Assembly: GCF_029892105.1 (NCBI RefSeq)
Contig: NZ_JARZAJ010000001.1
Location: 186,001 to 250,000, forward strand
DNA from: Kitasatospora sp. GP82
GTDB taxonomy: Bacteria > Actinomycetota > Actinomycetes > Streptomycetales > Streptomycetaceae
Direction of reading: 5' to 3'
DNA length: 64,000 nt
Part shown: positions 32,368 to 40,187 of the stretch, piece after piece
Layout of the letters: each line of letters begins with the position of its first letter
Position numbering within the stretch: the stretch's first letter is position 1
Translations under genes and position numbers: made by a program
The notes under the pieces: generated by a model
The model's database searches: none
What the model saw: the letters and a program-made list of their open reading frames with translations, nothing else
Told to the model about the DNA's origin: nothing

Positions 32368-32494
32368 GGCTTCCTTCCCTCCGGGTTGCAGCCATCCACG
32401 CGCGGGCTCCTCGAACGATTGCTCGTGGTGATCGCGCCGTACGGCTTCACCTTAGAGCACAGGCACCGCTGCAAGGCGAAGGTCCGGTGATCGC

Positions 32495-33151
32495 CTATTC
32501 GGCCAAGGACCCCTGGCCCTGCTCACCGGGGTGCATCGGGAAGCCCTTCAGGCCGCGCCAGGCCAGGCTGGCGACCAGCCGGACGGCCTCGTCCCGGGGG
32601 ATCTCCAGACCCTGCGAGAGCCAGTAGCGGGCGGTGATCTGGGCCAGGCCGCAGACCCCGGCGGCGAGCAGCTTGGCCTCCGCCTCCGGCAGGTCGGTGT
32701 CCTCGGCGATCACCTTGCTGACCAGCGTCGCGCTGGCGTCCGAGGCCCGCTCGACCCGCTCGCGCACGGCCGGCTCGTTCGTCAGGTCGGACTCGAAGAC
32801 CAGCCGGAACGCGCCGGACTCGCTGGAGACGTAGTTGAAGTACGCCTCCATGGTCGCGGCCACGCGCAGCTTGTTGTCGTTGGTCGCGGAGAGTGCCTGG
32901 CGGGTGGCGTCCACCAGGGCGTCGCAGTGCTTGTCCAGCAGTGCGAGGTAGAGCTCCAGCTTTCCGGGGAAGTGCTGGTACAGCACGGGCTTGCTGACCC
33001 CGGCGCGGTCGGCGATGTCGTCCATGGCCGCGGCGTGGTAGCCCTGGGCGACGAACACCTCCTGCGCGGCACCGAGTAGTTGTTCGCGGCGGGCGCTTCG
33101 CGGCAGGCGGGCACCGCGCGGGCGCTCCTGCGCCTCTTGGATGGCCGTCAC
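32495..33151 (-). CDS. TetR-family transcriptional regulator
   Basis: DNA-binding regulator of 218 residues. The N-terminal TetR helix-turn-helix reads RREQLLGAAQEVFVAQGYHAAAMDDIADRAGVSKPVLYQHFPGKLELYLALLDKH, and the C-terminal half is the helical ligand-binding/dimer domain. The stretch after the HTH (NDNKLRVAATMEAYFNYVSSESGAFRLVFESDLTNEPAV) resembles the fatty-acid-responsive TetR group of actinobacteria, including the regulator encoded by mycobacterial Rv3208. The ligand is not predicted. It is divergent from the hydrolase at 33405 and may control it, its own gene or DUF3107. Confidence 0.95.
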   Translation of the reverse strand: MTAIQEAQERPRGARLPRSARREQLLGAAQEVFVAQGYHAAAMDDIADRAGVSKPVLYQHFPGKLELYLALLDKHCDALVDATRQALSATNDNKLRVAATMEAYFNYVSSESGAFRLVFESDLTNEPAVRERVERASDASATLVSKVIAEDTDLPEAEAKLLAAGVCGLAQITARYWLSQGLEIPRDEAVRLVASLAWRGLKGFPMHPGEQGQGSLAE

Positions 33152-33390
33152 GGGCGCTCCTCACTTGACGGTCTGCGGCAGTGCGCCCACGGGATGGACG
33201 GTGTGCCGGGTGTAGCTGGCAAGGTCACTGATTCTACTTTTGAGTAATGGGATCTGCGCCGGGTGCGGGCGAGAAAAGCGCGGGACCGCCTTGTCGGGAG
33301 CCCACAATACGGCGCGGGGCCGTGCTGTCCAGAGGGTGAGATCGGAAGCTTCGGCGGGGTGCGGGTCCGGGGCCCGCGGACCCCTCCCCC

Positions 33391-33396
33391 TACCAT
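33391..33396 (+). promoter_or_regulatory. -10 box (TACCAT), leaderless hydrolase gene
   Basis: TACCAT ends 8 nt before the ATG at 33405 with no ribosome binding site between. Confidence 0.5.
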
Positions 33397-33404
33397 CGTC
33401 CTCC

Positions 33405-34319
33405 ATGAGCGCTGAGCAGCAGGTTGTGGCTGCGGCCGAGGCCGCGCCGGTCCGTACGGTCGCCGTCCCAGGGGCGGTTCTCGCGGTGAGCGGGCCCTCG
33501 GCCGACGGAGACGGGCTGGCGCCCGCGCTCTTCGTACACGGCCTCGGCGGCTCGGGCGAGAACTGGACGGAGCTGATGGCCGCTCTCGCCGACCAGGTGT
33601 CCGGCGAAGCCGTGGACCTGCCGGGCTTCGGGCGCTCCGCACCGCCGCTGGACGGCAATCTCTCGGTCTCCGGCCATGTCCGGGCCGTGATCGGGTACCT
33701 GGAGGCGTCCGGCCGCGGACCTGTGCACCTGTTCGGCAACTCGCTGGGCGGCGCGGTGGCCGTCAGGCTCGCCGCGCTCCGGCCCGACCTGGTGCGCAGC
33801 CTCACCCTGATCTCGCCCGCCCTGCCCGAACTGCCCCCGCAGCGCACCGCCTGGCCGACCGGCCTGCTGGCGGTTCCCGGGGTGCCCTCGCTGCTCGGAC
33901 GCGTCCCGGTCGGCCGTCGCAGTCCGGAGGAGGCCACCGAGAGCCTGCTGGATCTGGTCTACGGCGATGTGGTGGCCATCCCGGCCGCGCGGCGGGAGCG
34001 CGCGCTGGCCGAGTACAAGCGGCGCCTCGGAGTGCCGCACGCGATGCACGCGCTGGTCGGCTCGGCCCGAGGGATCGTCTCCGCCTACACCGAGCGCGGT
34101 GACCAGTCACTGTGGCGGCAGGCCGAGCAGATCAAGGTGCCGGTGCTGCTGGTGTACGGGCTGCGCGACAAGCTGGTCTCCTACCGCTCGGCACGGCGGG
34201 CCTGTGCGGCCTTCGAGGACGCGCGACTGCTGGTGCTGCCGGAGTCGGGGCACGTGGCGATGATGGAGCACCCGGAGCAGGTGGCGCGGGCGGTGCGGGA
34301 GCTGCTGGCGGAGGTCTGA
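33405..34319 (+). CDS. Alpha/beta hydrolase
   Basis: Soluble hydrolase of 304 residues with a complete alpha/beta triad: HG-motif LFVHGLGGSGENW, nucleophile elbow LFGNSLGGAVAVRLA (Ser near 113), acid Asp in LLVYGLRDKLVSY, and catalytic His in LLVLPESGHVAMMEHPEQVA. A lid region rich in Arg and Leu lies between. Here the elbow is GNSLGG, as in meta-cleavage-product hydrolases and related esterases, but the substrate cannot be named. Translation appears leaderless. The mycobacterial neighbourhood has a lipase/hydrolase (LipV) nearby, though the orthology is uncertain. Confidence 0.9.
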   Translation: MSAEQQVVAAAEAAPVRTVAVPGAVLAVSGPSADGDGLAPALFVHGLGGSGENWTELMAALADQVSGEAVDLPGFGRSAPPLDGNLSVSGHVRAVIGYLEASGRGPVHLFGNSLGGAVAVRLAALRPDLVRSLTLISPALPELPPQRTAWPTGLLAVPGVPSLLGRVPVGRRSPEEATESLLDLVYGDVVAIPAARRERALAEYKRRLGVPHAMHALVGSARGIVSAYTERGDQSLWRQAEQIKVPVLLVYGLRDKLVSYRSARRACAAFEDARLLVLPESGHVAMMEHPEQVARAVRELLAEV

Positions 34320-34702
34320 GCGGCCTGCGTGCGAGAGACGGTTGCGACGCGTTGAAACGCGGCGCGCCGGGGTAGGTCACGCGGGTTCACTCGTTCAGGT
34401 GGAACCGGGCGGGTGACCGAGGAGTCGCCGGGGTTTGGTTCTACCTTCGTGGTGTCGGACCGAACAGGTGTGGGGGGAGTAGCAGCCGCCGGTGCCCGTG
34501 GGGCGGCTGAGCGGGCCACCGGGCGATCTCTCCGGGTCCGTAGCGGGTGCTGCCCTCCCCGAGCGTCGCAGCTGCGCTTGAGACCGGGCCTGGGCGCGCC
34601 GGGTCTCGCGGCCGACCGGGCTCGGCCGCCTTGCCGGTCGGGTCTGCCGTCCTCCGCCGTCCCGGACCGCCCCGCCCCGATCACTCAGCTCTGGAGGTTG
34701 TC
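34320..34702. other. Intergenic region, 383 bp, upstream of the glycosyltransferase cluster
   Basis: No coding sequence is supported. TTGGTTCTACCTTCGTGGTG near 34435-34454 could contain promoter elements for the cluster. The ribosome binding site GGAGG at 34693-34697 belongs to the glycosyltransferase gene. Confidence 0.45.
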
Positions 34703-36484
34703 GTGCGCGTCGCTCTGCTCACCGAGGGCACTCGCCCGGACGCACCGCGTGCCGGAGACAGCTGGTGCGACAGGCTGATGGACGGGCTGGCCGAGCACGA
34801 GTTCCGGCTCTATCTGCTGGCCGGCCAGGGCTGCACGGTCGAGACCAGACCAGGCCGCCCGGCAGCGGTGCACGAGCTCGTGATGTGGGGCCGCCGTCCG
34901 CCGGGGCGAGGCCCGGCGCTGCACCGGCGGCGCCAGTACCTCTGCGCCTACCGGGACTTGCTGCGCGCCCTGGTGCTGCCCGCCGAACGCTCCTCCTTCG
35001 CCCCCGGTCTGTACCGGCTGGCCGAACTGGCCCGCGAGGACGGCGCACTGCCCGCCTTCCTGGCCTCCGGCCACGCCCAGCGCGCCCTGGAGGCGATCTG
35101 GCGCTCGCCCGGCGCGGACACCGCTGCCGGGCAGCCGCAGGTCTGCGACGTCCTGGTCGCCGGTGACCTGCTGGAGCAGTGCCTGCGACCGCTCTCCGCC
35201 CCCTGGTACGGCAGCGAGACCGGCGGGCTCGGCAGCGCCGACGTGTGCCACGTGGCCGGTGGCGGCCCGGCCGCGCTGCCCGCTCTGGTGGCCAAGCAGC
35301 TGCACGGGGTGCCCTTCGTGGTCACCGAGCACGGCCTGCACCTGCGCGAGCAGTACCGCGGCTACCGGGCCGCGCCGTACCGGTGGCCGGTCCGGGCCCT
35401 CCTGCTCGGCTTCTTCCGGCTGCTGGCTGAGGAAACGTACCGGCAGGCCGCCGTGCTCACCCCCGGCAGCGAGTTCGACCGGCGCTGGCAGCAGCACTGC
35501 GGGGCCCTGCCCGACCGGATCCGGGTGGTGCACGAGGGCACGGCCGCGGTCGCCCGAGCGGCCGCCGGGCCCGAACCCGAGGTACCGACGCTGGTCTGGG
35601 CCGGAGCGCTGGAGCCGGGGCACGACCCCGAGGTGATGCTGCACGCCTTCGCCCGGGTACGGGCCGACCTGCCCTCGGCGCGGTTGCGGATGTACGGCGA
35701 GGAGGGCGAGCCCGGCTACCTGGCGCACTGCGGGGCGATCGCCGCCCGGCTCGGGCTCGGCACCGCCGTCTCCTTCGAGGGGGGCCCGGGCGGCGCGGGC
35801 GCCGCCGGGATCTGGGCGGCGGCCAGTGTGGTGGTCTTCTCGGGCCTCGCGCAGGGCAGTCCACGGCTGCTGGCGGACGCGATGCTCAGCGGTCGGGCCG
35901 TCGTCACCACCGAGGTCGGGGTGGCCAGGGAGGTGGTCGGGCAGGCCGGGCTGCTGGTGCCGCCGCGCAGCCCGCAGGCCCTGGCCGGAGCCTGTCTGGC
36001 CCTGCTTGGTGATCACGAACGCCGGGCCAGGACCGGCCTGGCCGGTCGACTGCGGGCGCAGCAGCGGTTCGCCGTCGAGCCGGTGGTGACGGCCTTCCGG
36101 GAGATCTACCTGGAACTGGCATCCCGTCGACACGCTCTCCCGGCCGCCCCCGGCACCCGGCAGCAGCAGCGGGCCCAGCCCTTCGCCCGCCCCGCCGAGT
36201 ACTGGTACCTGGGCGAGCCGCAGGGCGTGGGCGAACCGAGTGCGGGGGAGAGCCCAGGGGCTGGTGCCGGTCCGACTGGTACCGGTCCGACGGGTGGTGC
36301 CCGCCGGGTCGCGGCCGGTCGCGGCCGGGGGACGTCGTGGGCCGTCGGCGCGGGGGAGAGGCCGACGGGCAACGGCGACCGGCCCGAGGACCGGGCTTCC
36401 CGGCTGTTCGGTGCGGCCCGGGTGGGCGCAGGCAGTGGCGCAGTGGGCACGGCGGAGCCGGGAGCGTTGGCGGAGGCGGTCTGA
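34703..36484 (+). CDS. DUF3492/PelF-like GT4 glycosyltransferase with altered catalytic motifs
   Basis: Protein of 593 residues. Residues 1-~280 form a DUF3492 region (RVALLTEGTRPDAPRAGDSWCDRLMDGL...PFVVTEHGLHLREQYRGY), as in PelF and related enzymes. Residues ~290-470 form a GT4 glycosyltransferase domain. The last ~110 residues are a Pro/Gly/Ala-rich disordered tail. The usual GT4 phosphate-binding pair (GRxxPxKD) is replaced by AGALEPGHD. The E-x7-E motif (SEGxPxxxxEAM) reads AQGSPRLLADAM, so both Glu residues are changed (Q and D). It may therefore have modified or no catalytic activity. GTG at 34703 has GGAGG at 5 nt. It is coupled to the next gene by TGATG. Confidence 0.85.
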   Translation: MRVALLTEGTRPDAPRAGDSWCDRLMDGLAEHEFRLYLLAGQGCTVETRPGRPAAVHELVMWGRRPPGRGPALHRRRQYLCAYRDLLRALVLPAERSSFAPGLYRLAELAREDGALPAFLASGHAQRALEAIWRSPGADTAAGQPQVCDVLVAGDLLEQCLRPLSAPWYGSETGGLGSADVCHVAGGGPAALPALVAKQLHGVPFVVTEHGLHLREQYRGYRAAPYRWPVRALLLGFFRLLAEETYRQAAVLTPGSEFDRRWQQHCGALPDRIRVVHEGTAAVARAAAGPEPEVPTLVWAGALEPGHDPEVMLHAFARVRADLPSARLRMYGEEGEPGYLAHCGAIAARLGLGTAVSFEGGPGGAGAAGIWAAASVVVFSGLAQGSPRLLADAMLSGRAVVTTEVGVAREVVGQAGLLVPPRSPQALAGACLALLGDHERRARTGLAGRLRAQQRFAVEPVVTAFREIYLELASRRHALPAAPGTRQQQRAQPFARPAEYWYLGEPQGVGEPSAGESPGAGAGPTGTGPTGGARRVAAGRGRGTSWAVGAGERPTGNGDRPEDRASRLFGAARVGAGSGAVGTAEPGALAEAV

Positions 36485-37647
36485 TGGGCCGCCGTGAGGA
36501 GTCGTTACGGTCGTCGGCGGCCATGCCGACGGTGCACCGGGCGCAGTCGCCGCTCCCCGGGGCGTCGAGGGATCCGGCGCGGTTGTCGGGGAACCCGGTG
36601 CGGGAGTTGATGGAGCGGTACCGGGGCCTCTGTGAGCAGGCGGTCGACCCGCTGGACATCGCCGTCGGCCTGGAGGATGCCGGGCTCGGTCCGGTGGAGG
36701 CCCGGTGCTACCGGCACGCGGACGTCTTCGCGCTCGCGGAGGAGCTGTACGCCCGGTTCCCGCGCCGCCTGCCCACCGACGCACCCGTGCCGCCCGTGCC
36801 GTCCTGGCGGCGGCGTGGCGGGCGGGCGCTCGGCAGCGCCCTCCGGTACGGGCTGCCCTGCGCCGCACCCGTAGTCCTGCGCGCGGTGGTCCCCGCCGCG
36901 GGAGTGCCGTTGCTGGCCCTCGCGCTCGTGGTGTCCGGCGTCCGGCCGGTCCGCTCGGCGGTCGGGATCCGGCCGGCCGAGCGGGCGGCCAACGCCGCGA
37001 TCGCGCGGCGGCAGCGACCGGGCCCAAGAGGACCGGGCCCACGGGGTGCCCGGCTCGGGTACGGCCTCGGGGTGGGGCTCCTGCTGGGGGTGCCGGTGGT
37101 GGCCGCCGACCCACCGGGAGCCGTGCTGGGCCTGGCGGCCGCGCTGGGCATGGGTTCGGTGGAGTGGTCGGCGGGCTGGCTCCGGCACGCCGCCCTGCTG
37201 AGTCTCGGCTCGGCGGCGACCCTGAGCGGCTTCCGTTCCCGGATGCGCCCCGTGCTGCCGGTCGCGCTCGGCCTGCACCTGGCGCTCCTGGCAGTGCTCT
37301 CCTTCGCCGGGCTCGCCGCCCTGACGGCGCTCGATCCCGGGGCGGGGGCCGGGGCCGGTTTGCTGTCCGCCACGGTGTACCGGGCGTCCGCGCTGCAGTG
37401 GGCGGCGCAGGCGGTGCTGGGGCTGCTGCTGGTGCCGTCGGCCGTCCTCCTGCGTACCGCCAGGACCGCGCCGGCGGCGGCCGGTGTGCTGGTGGCCGGC
37501 TGCGGCAGTGCCGCGCTGGCGGCGGTCCGGGCGCCGGAAGCCGGTCGGCTGCTCTGCTGCGGTGCGGTGGCTGCGGTGCTGCTGCCGTACGCCTGGCTGG
37601 TCCTCGGCCGTCCCGGGGCGTACCGCCCGGATCCTTCGCTGCTCTGA
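36484..37647 (+). CDS. Polytopic membrane protein with an early TTA codon
   Basis: Integral membrane protein of 387 residues, no family recognised. A polar N-terminal ~100 residues (ELMERYRGLCEQAVDPLDIAVGLEDAGLGPVEARCYRHADVFALAEELY) resembles a small helical domain. About eight hydrophobic segments follow, rich in Ala, Leu and Val, with an internal RRQRPGPRGPGPRGAR basic loop. The ATG overlaps the previous stop (TGATG) and has GGAGG 7 nt upstream. Codon 8 (36505-36507) is TTA, the rare leucine codon read only by the bldA tRNA in streptomycetes, so expression probably depends on developmental stage. Given its neighbours it could help export or assemble a polysaccharide, which is inference. Confidence 0.82.
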   Translation: MGRREESLRSSAAMPTVHRAQSPLPGASRDPARLSGNPVRELMERYRGLCEQAVDPLDIAVGLEDAGLGPVEARCYRHADVFALAEELYARFPRRLPTDAPVPPVPSWRRRGGRALGSALRYGLPCAAPVVLRAVVPAAGVPLLALALVVSGVRPVRSAVGIRPAERAANAAIARRQRPGPRGPGPRGARLGYGLGVGLLLGVPVVAADPPGAVLGLAAALGMGSVEWSAGWLRHAALLSLGSAATLSGFRSRMRPVLPVALGLHLALLAVLSFAGLAALTALDPGAGAGAGLLSATVYRASALQWAAQAVLGLLLVPSAVLLRTARTAPAAAGVLVAGCGSAALAAVRAPEAGRLLCCGAVAAVLLPYAWLVLGRPGAYRPDPSLL

Positions 37648-37732
37648 CAGTGCCCGTTCCGAACACCTGCCCATCCGAACACTCGCAACCTGCCGTGCCC
37701 GTACGGGGCGGCTTCGTGGAAGGACACCCCCG

Positions 37733-38695
37733 ATGAGGGTGCTGCTGCTGGGAGCCGACGGTTTCATCGGCCGCCGGGTCGCCGACCGTCTGATGACCGA
37801 GGACGAGCTCCAGGTAACCGTGCTCGGCCGTCGCGACTCGGCCGACATCCGCTTCGACCTGACTGCGGGAAGCCCGGGAGCGCTGGCCAGATTCCTCGAC
37901 GCGGTGGCCCCGCAGGTGGTGATCAACTGTGCCGGCGCGACCTACGGCTCCTCACGGGCCCTGATCCGGGCGAACACCCTCGCCGTGGCGACGGTGTGCG
38001 AGGCGATCAGGCGCAGCCGCGAGCCGGCCCGGCTGGTGCACGTCGGCTCTGCGGCCGAGTACGGGCCGATGCCCTCGGGCGTGCCGATCCCGGAGAGTGT
38101 CGAGCCCCGGCCGGCCGGTCCGTACGGGGTGTCCAAGCTGGCCGGGACGGAGCTGGTGATCTCCTCGGGGCTCGACGCGGCGGTGCTGCGGGTCTTCGAC
38201 GTGGTCGGCCCGGGCTCGCCGACGGCCTCGCTGTTCGGGCGGCTCGCCGAGGGGCTGCGTCGTGCGCTGGAGCAGGGCGAGCACCAGGTGCGGATGCCGG
38301 ACCTGTCCGGATTCCGGGATTTCGTGGACGTCCGGGACGTCGCCAGGGCGATCCAGTCGGCCGCCGTGTCGGCCGCGACCGGGGTGATCAACATCGGTAG
38401 CGGCCATGCCGTCCGGGCCCGGGACGCGGCCGGGCTCCTGGTCAGGGCGGCCGGGTTCGAGGGATCCATCAGCGAGGATGCCCGTCAGGTGCTGGTGCCC
38501 AGCCAGAGCACGGCGGACCAGCAGCACCGGGGGGCGGAGCCGCACCGGGTGTCGGATGCCCGTCCGGTGCTGGAGCCGGTGCAGTGGCGGCAGGCCGATG
38601 TGCGCACCGCGAGGGACCGTCTCGGATGGCGGGCACAGGTGCCGCTGGAGGAGTCGCTCGGGGACATCTGGCTGGAGACCGCCTGCCGGGTCTGA
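37733..38695 (+). CDS. NAD-dependent epimerase/dehydratase (extended SDR)
   Basis: Extended short-chain dehydrogenase of 320 residues, likely acting on a nucleotide-sugar. Features are the N-terminal Rossmann motif GADGFIG (GxxGxxG), the NCAGATYG segment, the catalytic HVGSAAEYGP (Ser/Thr) and YGVSK (Tyr-x3-Lys), and FRDFVDVRDVARAI near the substrate site. A low-similarity insertion (STADQQHRGAEPHRVSDARP) precedes the C-terminal ARDRLGWRAQVPLEESLGDIW. GGAAGGA stands upstream of the ATG. It starts 85 bp after the membrane-protein gene and probably belongs to the same operon as the glycosyltransferase. A UDP-sugar 4-epimerase role, as for PelX in Pel systems, is possible but unproven. Confidence 0.9.
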   Translation: MRVLLLGADGFIGRRVADRLMTEDELQVTVLGRRDSADIRFDLTAGSPGALARFLDAVAPQVVINCAGATYGSSRALIRANTLAVATVCEAIRRSREPARLVHVGSAAEYGPMPSGVPIPESVEPRPAGPYGVSKLAGTELVISSGLDAAVLRVFDVVGPGSPTASLFGRLAEGLRRALEQGEHQVRMPDLSGFRDFVDVRDVARAIQSAAVSAATGVINIGSGHAVRARDAAGLLVRAAGFEGSISEDARQVLVPSQSTADQQHRGAEPHRVSDARPVLEPVQWRQADVRTARDRLGWRAQVPLEESLGDIWLETACRV

Positions 38696-38875
38696 GACCT
38701 CGACCAGCGCCGTACGAACGGCCTGCGGCACCGGACGGCCCTCCTGGGCCGGTCCCACGATCCGGTGCCGCCGGTCTCGCCAGTCGGACATGCTGTCTCG
38801 GAATAGGTGCCCGGCGTGACACTGTTGGCGTAGTTGGAATCGAAAGCTGCAACCGAACTGACCATCGGAGTCCAC

Positions 38876-40054
38876 GTGTCGCTGCCACCCCTGGTCGAGC
38901 CGGCCGCCGAGCTCACCGTAGACGAGGTCCGCCGGTACTCCCGCCACCTGATCATTCCGGATGTCGGGATGGCCGGGCAGAAGCGGCTGAAGAACGCCAA
39001 GGTGCTGTGCGTCGGCGCCGGCGGTCTCGGCTCGCCCGCTCTGATGTACCTGGCCGCGGCCGGTGTCGGCACGCTCGGCATCGTCGAGTTCGACACCGTC
39101 GACGAGTCGAACCTCCAGCGCCAGATCATCCACGGTCAGTCCGACATCGGTCGCTCCAAGGGCGAGTCCGCGCGCGACTCGGTCAAGGAGATCAACCCCT
39201 ACGTCAACGTGATCCTCCACGACGAGCGTCTCGACAACGACAACGTCATGGAGATCTTCTCCGGCTACGACCTGATCGTGGACGGTACCGACAACTTCGC
39301 CACCCGCTACCTGGTGAACGACGCAGCGGTGCTGCTCGGAAAGCCGTACGTCTGGGGCTCGATCTACCGCTTCGACGGCCAGGCCAGCGTCTTCTGGGCC
39401 GAGCACGGCCCCTGCTACCGCTGCCTGTACCCGGAGGCCCCGCCGCCAGGCATGGTCCCCTCCTGCGCCGAGGGCGGCGTGCTGGGCGTGCTCTGCGCCT
39501 CCATCGGCTCGATCCAGGTCACCGAGGCGATCAAGCTGCTCGCCGGTGTCGGCGACCCGCTGGTGGGCCGTCTGATGATCTATGACGCCCTGGAGATGAC
39601 CTACCGTCAGGTCAAGGTCCGCAAGGACCCGAACTGCGCCGTCTGCGGTGAGAACCCGACCGTCACCGAGCTGATCGACTACGAGTCCTTCTGCGGTGTC
39701 GTGTCGGAGGAGGCGCAGGAGGCGGCCCTCGGCTCGACGATCACCTCCAAGCAGCTCAAGGAGTGGATCGACACCGGCGAGAACATCGAGATCATTGATG
39801 TCCGCGAGGTCAACGAGTACGAGATCGTCAGCATCCCGGGCGCCAAGCTGATCCCCAAGGGCGAGTTCCTGATGGGCACCGCCCTGGAGACGCTGCCGCA
39901 GGACAGGAAGATCGTGCTGCACTGCAAGACGGGCGTCCGCTCCGCCGAGGTGCTGGCCGTGCTGAAGTCGGCGGGCTTCTCCGACGCCGTCCACCTGGGC
40001 GGCGGCGTGATCGGCTGGGTCAACCAGATCGAGCCGCAGAAGCCGACCTACTAG
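38876..40054 (+). CDS. moeZ: Adenylyltransferase/sulfurtransferase MoeZ
   Basis: Two-domain enzyme of 392 residues that activates ubiquitin-like sulfur-carrier proteins (MoaD, ThiS, CysO-type) by adenylation and then thiocarboxylation. The N-terminal ThiF/MoeB domain has GAGGLGSPALMYLAAAGVGTLGIVE, the nucleotide/Arg-finger part DESNLQRQIIHG, and PCYRCLYPEAPPPG with a catalytic-region Cys, plus a C-x2-C zinc pair (CAVCGE and downstream CGVV region). The C-terminal rhodanese domain carries IIDVREVNEYEI and the active-site loop HCKTGVRSAE. GTG at 38876 has CGGAG 5 nt upstream and matches the conserved N-terminus. In streptomycetes MoeZ serves several secondary-metabolite sulfur carriers besides molybdopterin. 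Confidence 0.95.
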   Translation: MSLPPLVEPAAELTVDEVRRYSRHLIIPDVGMAGQKRLKNAKVLCVGAGGLGSPALMYLAAAGVGTLGIVEFDTVDESNLQRQIIHGQSDIGRSKGESARDSVKEINPYVNVILHDERLDNDNVMEIFSGYDLIVDGTDNFATRYLVNDAAVLLGKPYVWGSIYRFDGQASVFWAEHGPCYRCLYPEAPPPGMVPSCAEGGVLGVLCASIGSIQVTEAIKLLAGVGDPLVGRLMIYDALEMTYRQVKVRKDPNCAVCGENPTVTELIDYESFCGVVSEEAQEAALGSTITSKQLKEWIDTGENIEIIDVREVNEYEIVSIPGAKLIPKGEFLMGTALETLPQDRKIVLHCKTGVRSAEVLAVLKSAGFSDAVHLGGGVIGWVNQIEPQKPTY

Positions 40055-40067
40055 GCCGTCGCCGCAG

Positions 40068-40097
40068 GGGCCGTCCGCTTCTCCGAGTGGGCGGCCC
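40068..40097. terminator. moeZ terminator
   Basis: GGGCCGTCCGC (40068-40078) pairs with GTGGGCGGCCC (40087-40097) across an 8-nt loop, with a T-rich TTT directly after. Confidence 0.8.
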
Positions 40098-40187
40098 TTT
40101 CGCGTGCGCGGCTCCGGGCAAGTGATCAGCCGTGCACTGGTCCCTGACGGACACGCGGTTCCCGGCCCCCGCTGGAGCAGACAGGCC

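Noticed and set aside
34320-34702. Extended N-terminus for the glycosyltransferase from 34547
   Set aside because: The extra residues are Arg/Pro/Gly-rich and unlike the family. GTG at 34703 has GGAGG at 5 nt and starts the conserved domain.
34685-37666. 993-codon minus-strand frame opposite the glycosyltransferase and membrane genes
   Set aside because: Composition is almost only Pro, Arg, Ala, Gly. No ribosome binding site or domain, and it mirrors the plus-strand genes.
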